Under the pieces are notes generated by a model, which saw only the letters and a program-made list of their open reading frames with translations, was not told the origin of the DNA and did no database searches. From positions 1-15,591 of the forward strand of contig JBAYNV010000034.1 in the NCBI GenBank assembly GCA_041678685.1: a stretch of 15,591 nt of DNA, given 5' to 3'. Origin of the DNA: DUPQ01 sp041678685 (lineage in GTDB: Bacteria; Bacillota; Clostridia; DUPQ01). Position numbers and translations under genes: made by a program. The first letter of the stretch is position 1; every line of letters starts with the position of its first letter. Positions 9,323 through 14,159 of the stretch are shown here, one piece after another.

Positions 9323-9324
9323 CG
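9311..9324 (-). promoter_or_regulatory. candidate ANTAR-binding hexaloop hairpin in the glnN leader
   Basis: Minus-strand RNA CGGC-AAAGGU-GUCG: a 4-pair stem (one G-U) closing a six-base loop with A at loop position 1 and G at position 4, the pattern known for ANTAR protein targets. It uses bases of the terminator 5' arm (9322-9304), giving a mutually exclusive switch. The loop nearly matches AAAGGC in the glnA leader. Known ANTAR sites have two such hairpins; I see only one convincing hairpin here. The stem is short, so on its own it would need protein binding to compete with the terminator. Confidence 0.6.
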
Positions 9325-9338
9325 TTTTCAATGTAAAC

Positions 9339-9367
9339 ATTTTATGCGTGCAAATATATTTTGTCAA
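9339..9367 (-). promoter_or_regulatory. glnN operon promoter (sigma-A type)
   Basis: Minus strand: a perfect -35 TTGACA at 9367-9362, a 17-base spacer, and -10 TAAAAT at 9344-9339. Transcription would begin near 9332, leaving a leader of about 88 bases before the glnN ATG that contains the hexaloop hairpin and the terminator. Confidence 0.8.
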
Positions 9368-9368
9368 T

Positions 9369-9402
9369 ACCTTTTTTGGTAATATACGTTGACAAAAAAG
9401 GT
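9369..9402. repeat. 9-bp perfect inverted repeat between the divergent promoters
   Basis: ACCTTTTTT at 9369-9377 is exactly complementary to AAAAAAGGT at 9394-9402, with 16 bases between. The left half also forms TACC-N6-GGTA at 9368-9381. The right half touches the glnA -35 box. It could be an operator for a regulator acting on both promoters, or simply A/T-rich promoter DNA; the sequence alone does not decide. Confidence 0.4.
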
Positions 9403-9418
9403 CAGGCTAAAATATAAT
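9389..9418 (+). promoter_or_regulatory. glnA-ANTAR operon promoter (sigma-A type)
   Basis: A perfect -35 TTGACA at 9389-9394, an 18-base spacer and a perfect -10 TATAAT at 9413-9418. Transcription would begin near 9425, just at the first base of the hexaloop hairpin. The leader to the glnA ATG is about 115 bases. The two -35 boxes of the divergent promoters lie 21 bases apart. Confidence 0.85.
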
Positions 9419-9424
9419 GACAGC

Positions 9425-9442
9425 ATGAGCAAAGGCGTTCAT
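9425..9442 (+). promoter_or_regulatory. candidate ANTAR-binding hexaloop hairpin in the glnA leader
   Basis: RNA AUGAGC-AAAGGC-GUUCAU: six continuous stem pairs (one G-U) closing a six-base loop with A at position 1 and G at position 4. The loop and 3' arm (9431-9442) are also the start of the terminator 5' arm, so the hairpin and terminator exclude each other. The gene for an ANTAR RNA-binding protein lies one gene downstream in the same operon. A second hexaloop, usual for ANTAR targets, is not convincing here. Confidence 0.68.
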
Positions 9443-9487
9443 TTACAGGATCTGTTCCCTGCAAAATGGGTGCCTTTATTTATTATT
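9431..9487 (+). terminator. intrinsic terminator in the glnA leader (attenuator)
   Basis: The arms 9431-9444 and 9464-9477 can form 14 continuous pairs (three G-U), with AAAGGC against GCCUUU at the base. An upper stem CAGG (9446-9449) with CCUG (9458-9461) closes an 8-base loop. AUUUAUUAUU follows, a U-rich but interrupted tract, so it is weaker than the one before glnN. It lies between the glnA promoter and the glnA ATG. Confidence 0.7.
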
Positions 9488-9494
9488 CAAACAA

Positions 9495-9521
9495 GCGGTA
9501 ATACGGAAGCCAAATGACCGC
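9495..9521 (+). promoter_or_regulatory. small hairpin just before the glnA ribosome site
   Basis: GCGGU (9495-9499) can pair with ACCGC (9517-9521) around a 17-base loop, ending 4 bases before the GAGGAGG ribosome site. It leaves the ribosome site free. It may only be chance or may tune translation. Confidence 0.25.
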
Positions 9522-9525
9522 ATAT

Positions 9526-9532
9526 GAGGAGG
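9526..9532 (+). promoter_or_regulatory. ribosome binding site of glnA
   Basis: GAGGAGG, 7 bases before the ATG at 9540. It is near-perfect and fixes the glnA start. Confidence 0.85.
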
Positions 9533-9539
9533 AATTGCA

Positions 9540-10739
9540 ATGTATGATTTCGATAAAGTGATCACTTTTGTAAATGACGAGGATGTAAAATTCATCCGTC
9601 TGGCATTCTGCGATGTTTTTGGCAGGCAGAAAAATATTTCCATTATGCCCAATGAATTATACAGGGCTTTTACTGACGGTATATCTTTTGACGCATCCGC
9701 GGTCGAAGGTTTCAATGCACAGGTGACATCCGATCTGTTTCTGCATCCTGATCCGTCCACACTGTCTGTTCTGCCCTGGCGTCCCGCAACTGGAAGAGTG
9801 GTAAGGATGTTCTGCGATATCAGGTATCCTGACGGCAGGCAGTTTGAAAAAGACGGGCGGTATATTTTAAAGCAGGCAGTGGCAGCTGCAAAGTCAAAGG
9901 GCATATCCTGCAACTTCGGTGCGGAATTTGAATTTTACCTGTTCAAGACAGATGAAACAGGTGAACCTACCGATATCCCGTTCGATTATGCCGGATACAT
10001 GGATATCGCGCCGGATGATAAAGGCGAAAACGTACGCCGCGAAATATGCCTGACATTAAGTGAGATGAATATAAAACCTGAAAGATCGCATCACGAGGAA
10101 GGCCCCGGTCAGAACGAGATCGATTTTCGATACAGCGATGCTTTAACGGCAGCGGATAACGCTACTACATTCAAGATGGTCGTTAAGACGATAGCCATGC
10201 GTAACGGCCTGTATGCCAATTTCTCACCGAAGCCCCTAACAGGCAAAAGCGGGAACGGGATGCATATAAACATATCTGTCACAAGCGAAGATAAAACCGA
10301 TCATACAGACAGTTTTATAGCGGGAATACTTGAGCATATACGGGAGATGACAGTATTTTTAAACCCCTGTGAAAATTCATATGAGCGCCTTGGCGGGAAC
10401 AAAGCCCCTAAATACATCACCTGGTCGGAGCAGAACCGTTCGCAACTGATACGTATCCCTGCGGCAAAAGGCGAATACCGGCGTATCGAACTGCGCTCTC
10501 CTGATCCTATGACAAATCCGTATATAGCATATTCCATACTGATATACGCAGGTCTCGACGGTATAACACGTTGTCTGAAAACTGAGGCACCTACCAATAT
10601 AAATCTGTTCACCGCTGACAAAAGCATTACAGATAAACTTGCATGTCTGCCGGTAAGTCTGGGTGAAGCAATAAAAGAAGCAAAAAACAGCGCGTTCATC
10701 GCATCCATTCTTCCGGATGATTTCGTGGACCTGTATTGA
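9540..10739 (+). CDS. glnA: short type I glutamine synthetase-like protein
   Basis: 399-residue GSI-family protein; usual members have about 440-470. The beta-grasp N-terminus is present. Metal and substrate motifs are seen: GAEFEF (Glu129, Glu131), HHEEGPGQNE at 184-193, GNGMHINIS with His242, QNRSQLIRIP with Arg300 and Arg305, and RRIELRSPDP with Glu317 and Arg319. Two oddities stand out. In the loop NSYERLGGNKAP (279-290) the position where bacterial GSI has the flap glutamate of the EAP motif is Lys288, and the loop seems one residue shorter. The protein also ends soon after SLGEAIKEAKNSAF, lacking about 45 residues of the C-terminal tail that contacts neighbouring subunits in other GSI enzymes. 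The usual tyrosine of the adenylylation loop is Phe357 (NINLF). It may still be a glutamine synthetase, a ligase for another amine, or a regulatory protein. The ANTAR gene starts 13 bases after its stop. Confidence 0.88.
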   Translation: MYDFDKVITFVNDEDVKFIRLAFCDVFGRQKNISIMPNELYRAFTDGISFDASAVEGFNAQVTSDLFLHPDPSTLSVLPWRPATGRVVRMFCDIRYPDGRQFEKDGRYILKQAVAAAKSKGISCNFGAEFEFYLFKTDETGEPTDIPFDYAGYMDIAPDDKGENVRREICLTLSEMNIKPERSHHEEGPGQNEIDFRYSDALTAADNATTFKMVVKTIAMRNGLYANFSPKPLTGKSGNGMHINISVTSEDKTDHTDSFIAGILEHIREMTVFLNPCENSYERLGGNKAPKYITWSEQNRSQLIRIPAAKGEYRRIELRSPDPMTNPYIAYSILIYAGLDGITRCLKTEAPTNINLFTADKSITDKLACLPVSLGEAIKEAKNSAFIASILPDDFVDLY

Positions 10740-10746
10740 AAGGAGG
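10740..10746 (+). promoter_or_regulatory. ribosome binding site of the ANTAR gene
   Basis: AAGGAGG directly after the glnA stop, 6 bases before the ATG at 10753. It decides for 10753 over the longer frame from 10717, which would begin inside glnA. Confidence 0.85.
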
Positions 10747-10752
10747 AAGCTT

Positions 10753-11346
10753 ATGTTAGCGGGTAAAGCACAGACAAGCGTGCTTATAGTTTCCGGATCA
10801 AAAAAAGGCGCAGAAATGTTCGTTGAATTTCTGCCGTGTTTACAGTTTGCGCCCATAACATACGCTTTCAATGCAGGAGAAGCAAAGAGGATGCTTGTCA
10901 ACAACCCGACAGATATGGTCATCATAAATACGCCGTTACCTGATGATTTCGGCGTACAGCTCGCGCTGGATATATCGCAAAACGAATCCATGGGAGTATT
11001 GCTGTTTGTAAAGAGCGAAATGTATGAACAGATAACATACAAGACAGAAGATTACGGTATCCTTACATTGCCAAAACCTATTTCAAAACAGACTATCATG
11101 CAGTCGATCAGTCTGCTCGTTGCGACTAAAGTGAAATTAAAAGCTCTGCAGGAAAGGACTTTCGATCTTGAAAACAAGATTGACGATATCAGGATCATCA
11201 ACAGAGCAAAACTCCTTTTGATCGAGCAATATAAAATGAGCGAGATCCAGGCCCATCGTTACATAGAAAAACAGGCAATGGATAAATGCGTAAAACGCAG
11301 GGAAATCGCTGAAAACATTATCAAAACTTATGAAGATCCTCAGTGA
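10753..11346 (+). CDS. ANTAR-domain transcription antiterminator with degenerate receiver (NitR-like)
   Basis: 197 residues. Residues 7-125 have the fold signature of a response-regulator receiver (SVLIVSGS, then DMVIINTPLPDDFG at 54-67, then ILTLPKPIS at 103-111). The phosphoacceptor aspartate position holds Asn59, and the acidic pair near strand 1 is replaced by SGS, while the LPKP lysine (Lys108) is kept. A helical linker (about 126-145) leads to the ANTAR domain (about 140-192). There the conserved alanines and basic residues are visible: RAKLLLIEQYKMSE, then AHRYIEKQAMDKCVKRREIAENII. ANTAR proteins bind hexaloop hairpins in leader RNAs and prevent termination. Glutamine synthetase genes followed by such a regulator are known in clostridia. 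Here both divergent leaders carry a candidate target. Without the aspartate it is probably not driven by phosphorylation. Confidence 0.9.
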   Translation: MLAGKAQTSVLIVSGSKKGAEMFVEFLPCLQFAPITYAFNAGEAKRMLVNNPTDMVIINTPLPDDFGVQLALDISQNESMGVLLFVKSEMYEQITYKTEDYGILTLPKPISKQTIMQSISLLVATKVKLKALQERTFDLENKIDDIRIINRAKLLLIEQYKMSEIQAHRYIEKQAMDKCVKRREIAENIIKTYEDPQ

Positions 11347-11405
11347 ACGATCATAAATCGGGTATATTTGACTGAAATATGATAATATGTTGATAACAGG
11401 TTATC

Positions 11406-11411
11406 AGGAGG
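11406..11411 (+). promoter_or_regulatory. ribosome binding site of the alpha/beta hydrolase gene
   Basis: AGGAGG, 5 bases before the ATG at 11417. It decides for this start over the upstream in-frame ATG at 11387, which has no ribosome site. Confidence 0.8.
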
Positions 11412-11416
11412 CTTGC

Positions 11417-12319
11417 ATGTGGCTGTATATTTTTATTCCATTAGCGTTGCTCTTCTCGATCATGATGTATTTATCATATAGGATATTCAGAAACTTCTTC
11501 ATGAATCCCCATAAGCGTCTTTATAGGAACAGGCATTATCTTTTCGGAGCGGAACAGTTCATGAACTATTCTCCTGTGCCGCTTGAAATCGAAAATGGCG
11601 GGCTTAAGCTAAGAGGATATTATCTTCCTACAGAATACCCGGTTACCGTGATCCTCCTGCACGGATGGCAGGACGAGTCCATAAGCATGATGAGCGATGC
11701 CGTTGCTTACTATAACAAAGGCTATTCGGTGTTTGTGCCTGACCTGCGATCACACGGTAAAAGCGAAGGCAGGTATATCGGGATGGGAGTGACAGACAGA
11801 TCAGATATCATAGCATGGATAGATCACCTTAAGTCTATATCCAAAGCTGAAACGGTATACGTGCTTGACGGCTTTTCGATGGGTGGGGCTGCAGCATTGG
11901 CATTGAGCGGCGATCCGGCACTTCCCTCTTCGGTAAAAGCGATAATAAGCGATGGCGCATATACTTCAATAAAGGATCTGCTTATCTATAGACTCAGTAT
12001 ACAGCCCCTCTTCATACGAAGATCTGTCATCTGGTTCATGGAATTATGGTGCAGGATGATCATTGGGTATACATTCAGCGAATACACGCCTCTTTGGCAA
12101 GTTGCCGGATCTAAAACACCGACCCTGTTCGTACATGGGACAAAGGATGATTTCGCTTCTGCTGAAATGTCAGAACGCCTTTTTGACAGCTGCAGCGCAG
12201 ACAAAGAATACTGGCTGTTTAGAGGAGCGACACACGGTATCACGTCAGGACCTGATATGGATCAGTATATACAGAAAAAAATTGGATTTATAAACAAGAG
12301 CCTGGGCTTATCAGAGTAA
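11417..12319 (+). CDS. membrane-anchored alpha/beta hydrolase (YqkD-like)
   Basis: 300 residues from the ATG chosen by its ribosome site. Residues 2-20 are hydrophobic and probably a single membrane anchor. An alpha/beta hydrolase fold follows, with the oxyanion region VILLHGW at 78-84, then VPDLRSHGKSEGRYIGMG at 107-124, the nucleophile elbow GFSMGG with Ser154, an acid in VHGTKDDF (Asp244 or Asp245), and His273 in GATHG. All three catalytic positions are present, so it should be an active serine hydrolase; the substrate cannot be read from the sequence. The pattern resembles uncharacterised Bacillus YqkD-type proteins. It starts 70 bases after the ANTAR stop. No terminator is visible in that gap, so read-through from the glnA promoter is possible. 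The methyltransferase gene follows after 5 bases. Confidence 0.88.
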   Translation: MWLYIFIPLALLFSIMMYLSYRIFRNFFMNPHKRLYRNRHYLFGAEQFMNYSPVPLEIENGGLKLRGYYLPTEYPVTVILLHGWQDESISMMSDAVAYYNKGYSVFVPDLRSHGKSEGRYIGMGVTDRSDIIAWIDHLKSISKAETVYVLDGFSMGGAAALALSGDPALPSSVKAIISDGAYTSIKDLLIYRLSIQPLFIRRSVIWFMELWCRMIIGYTFSEYTPLWQVAGSKTPTLFVHGTKDDFASAEMSERLFDSCSADKEYWLFRGATHGITSGPDMDQYIQKKIGFINKSLGLSE

Positions 12320-12324
12320 ATGTT

Positions 12325-12912
12325 ATGGATGAAACATCTATATACAAGTTCTACAAACAGCTTGACCGTGCACATTTCATAGATAATGGATCCAAACCGT
12401 TTGCGCATTATGACGAAGCCCTGCCAATAGGTCACGGGCAGACAATCTCGCAGCCCAGTCTCGTTCTTCAGATGACTTTATGCCTTGCTCCCGATAAGAA
12501 CTGCAGGACCCTCGAGATAGGCACGGGTTCAGGATATCAGACCGCTTTACTCGCGGAATTCTCTGACCACGTATTCACAGTGGAAAAGATCAGTGAACTG
12601 TCCGTATCCGCAAGAAAAAGGCTGGATAAACTGGGTTACGGAAACATTGAATACCTGATCGGAGACGGAAGCGCCGGATGGCCTTTATATGCTCCATATG
12701 ACAGGATAATGGTCACTGCCGCTGCAAGACAGGTACCGGAAGAGCTCGTTGAGCAATTAAGTCTTAACGGACGCATGATGATACCGGTAGGTGAAAGATA
12801 TAACCAGGATCTTTTACTTATAAAAAAGGATGAGTCCGGGAAGATAAGCCGCGAGACAGTGAATAAAGTCATCTTCGTTGAACTGAAAGGCAAATACGGA
12901 TGGCAGATATAG
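12325..12912 (+). CDS. protein-L-isoaspartate O-methyltransferase family protein
   Basis: 195 residues, near the size of the PCMT family (about 200-215). It keeps the family signature ALPIGHGQTISQPSLVLQM at 32-50, the S-adenosylmethionine loop LEIGTGSGYQTALL at 63-76, the acidic residue of TVEKIS near 85-90, and the later motif DRIMVTAAARQVPEELVEQL at 126-145 followed by GRMMIPVG at 149-156. The known role of the family is methylation of isoaspartyl residues in aged proteins, the first step of their repair. The start at 12325 is 5 bases after the hydrolase stop and there is no strong ribosome site, so it is probably coupled to that gene. The alternative ATG at 12320 is out of frame. The exact substrate could differ from isoaspartyl protein, but the motifs are complete. 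Confidence 0.92.
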   Translation: MDETSIYKFYKQLDRAHFIDNGSKPFAHYDEALPIGHGQTISQPSLVLQMTLCLAPDKNCRTLEIGTGSGYQTALLAEFSDHVFTVEKISELSVSARKRLDKLGYGNIEYLIGDGSAGWPLYAPYDRIMVTAAARQVPEELVEQLSLNGRMMIPVGERYNQDLLLIKKDESGKISRETVNKVIFVELKGKYGWQI

Positions 12913-12928
12913 TATAATATGAATACAC

Positions 12929-12934
12929 GAGGTG
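12929..12934 (+). promoter_or_regulatory. ribosome binding site of the CDGSH gene
   Basis: GAGGTG, 5 bases before the ATG at 12940. It supports this start over the in-frame ATG at 12919, which has no ribosome site. Confidence 0.7.
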
Positions 12935-12939
12935 CTGTC

Positions 12940-13614
12940 ATGACAGAGCAGAAGATAAAAATAGTGAAAGACGGTCCGTATCTTGTTACCGGGAATGTGC
13001 CTCTTTCTGAAAAAATAATCACAGAAAGAGACGGACATTATGCACTGGAAGACGGCCGCATACTGCCTTTGAAAGCATCCTATGCTTTATGCAGATGCGG
13101 GCACACAAAGACTCCTCCTTTCTGTGACGGATCTCATATACAGGAGCATTTCAAAGGACAGGAAACATGCTCACGGCAGACATATGCACATAGAGCAAGA
13201 TGTGAAGTAACAGGTCCGGCTCTTGACCTGTATGATGACGGAAGATGCGCTTTTGCCAGATTCTGCCACAGAAACGGAAGTAATGCCTGGGAGCTTACGG
13301 AAAGATCCGACGATCCAAAACTTAAGAATGAAGCCATTATCGCCGCAAGCGAATGTCCTTCAGGAAGACTGACCGCTGTGGACAAGGACGGCCATAGATT
13401 TGAAAATAAATATATCCCTTCCATTGAGATACTTTTGGACCCCGTGAACAATGCCGCCGGTCCTGTTTCCGTCAAAGGCGGCATACCGATAGAATCCACT
13501 GACGGTACGGTTTATGAGATAAGAAACAGAGTCACTTTATGCAGATGCGGAAGATCCAAAAACAAGCCTTTCTGTGACGCTCAACATATACTTTCGGACA
13601 AGGATAAAAAATGA
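12940..13614 (+). CDS. double CDGSH iron-sulfur protein with central cysteine-rich domain
   Basis: 224 residues. Two CDGSH-type [2Fe-2S] sites are visible, each with the 3-Cys/1-His ligand set: Cys51, Cys53, Cys62, His66 in CRCGHTKTPPFCDGSH, and Cys201, Cys203, Cys212, His216 in CRCGRSKNKPFCDAQH. The second site is degenerate in the CDGSH box (CDAQH) but keeps the ligands. Between them, about residues 86-160, is a domain with Cys88, Cys103, Cys109 and Cys139 (RCEV, GRCAFARFCH, SECPSGRL). It resembles the divergent iron-sulfur domain often joined to bacterial CDGSH proteins. It is probably a cytosolic redox or iron-sulfur protein of unknown partner. It starts 27 bases after the methyltransferase stop, and its stop overlaps the next ATG as ATGA. 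Confidence 0.9.
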   Translation: MTEQKIKIVKDGPYLVTGNVPLSEKIITERDGHYALEDGRILPLKASYALCRCGHTKTPPFCDGSHIQEHFKGQETCSRQTYAHRARCEVTGPALDLYDDGRCAFARFCHRNGSNAWELTERSDDPKLKNEAIIAASECPSGRLTAVDKDGHRFENKYIPSIEILLDPVNNAAGPVSVKGGIPIESTDGTVYEIRNRVTLCRCGRSKNKPFCDAQHILSDKDKK

Positions 13615-14159
13615 AAGAATTTAAAAGAGATTATCCGCTATTTTCATTATGCGGCCTTAATTGCGGTCTTTGCACGCATCATCAGACTGACGGTATTTCC
13701 AGGTGTCCCGGATGCGGAGGAAACGGTTTTTCGCAGAAGCATCCCACATGCTCTGTAGCAACATGTAACAGAAAACATGACAATGTAGAATACTGTTTTC
13801 TATGTTCATCATATCCGTGTAAGAAATTTGAACATCTCTCCGATGCTGATTCATATATATCGCACCGCAATGTACTTAAAGACTTTGACAAGGCTCAAAA
13901 ATACGGTATTGAGAAATACAAAGAGGAACTGGACGCGAAGACTCAGATCGCTGAGTTCCTTATAGACAGTTATAACAACGGAAGGCAGAAGAGCTTCTAC
14001 TGCAGGGCGGTCAATTTCCTCCCCATCGAAGTCCTTCGTTATATCATGGACCGGATAGAGAAAGATATAAGCAAAAGGGATAAATCGCAAAAGGAAAAAA
14101 CAGAGGCAGTCATTTCTCTGTTTCAAGACATAGCAAAGGAAAGCGGTATCAGGATATGA
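13611..14159 (+). CDS. cysteine-rich DUF3795-type protein
   Basis: 182 residues, beginning with an ATGA overlap with the CDGSH gene, so translation is probably coupled. The N-terminal 70 residues hold ten cysteines (14, 18, 21, 32, 35, 47, 52, 62, 65, 70) in patterns like CGLNCGLC, RCPGCGG, ATCNRK and CFLCSSYPCKKFEHL. This fits the DUF3795 family and suggests zinc or iron-sulfur binding. The C-terminal half is charged and helical with no motif I recognise. Function unknown. Pairing with a CDGSH protein suggests metal or redox work. Its last 11 bases overlap the 3' end of clpB on the other strand. Confidence 0.85.
   Translation: MKEFKRDYPLFSLCGLNCGLCTHHQTDGISRCPGCGGNGFSQKHPTCSVATCNRKHDNVEYCFLCSSYPCKKFEHLSDADSYISHRNVLKDFDKAQKYGIEKYKEELDAKTQIAEFLIDSYNNGRQKSFYCRAVNFLPIEVLRYIMDRIEKDISKRDKSQKEKTEAVISLFQDIAKESGIRI

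Noticed and set aside
9461..9474. AAUGGG as a second A1/G4 hexaloop in the glnA leader
   Set aside because: It needs a three-pair stem with a bulged A and lies in the terminator 3' arm; too weak to call.
9476..9913. 145-codon minus-strand frame opposite the start of glnA
   Set aside because: Antisense to a clear glutamine synthetase domain, with no recognisable protein features.
11368..11396. TTGACT followed by TGATAA as a promoter for the alpha/beta hydrolase gene
   Set aside because: Spacing of 17 is right but TGATAA matches the -10 consensus poorly, and the better GATAAT (11381-11386) is only 7 bases from TTGACT.
12913..12918. Perfect TATAAT just before the CDGSH gene as a promoter -10
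   Set aside because: No -35 at suitable distance; the nearest TTGAAC (12878-12883) is 29 bases away. It spans a short gap in a tight gene series and is probably chance.
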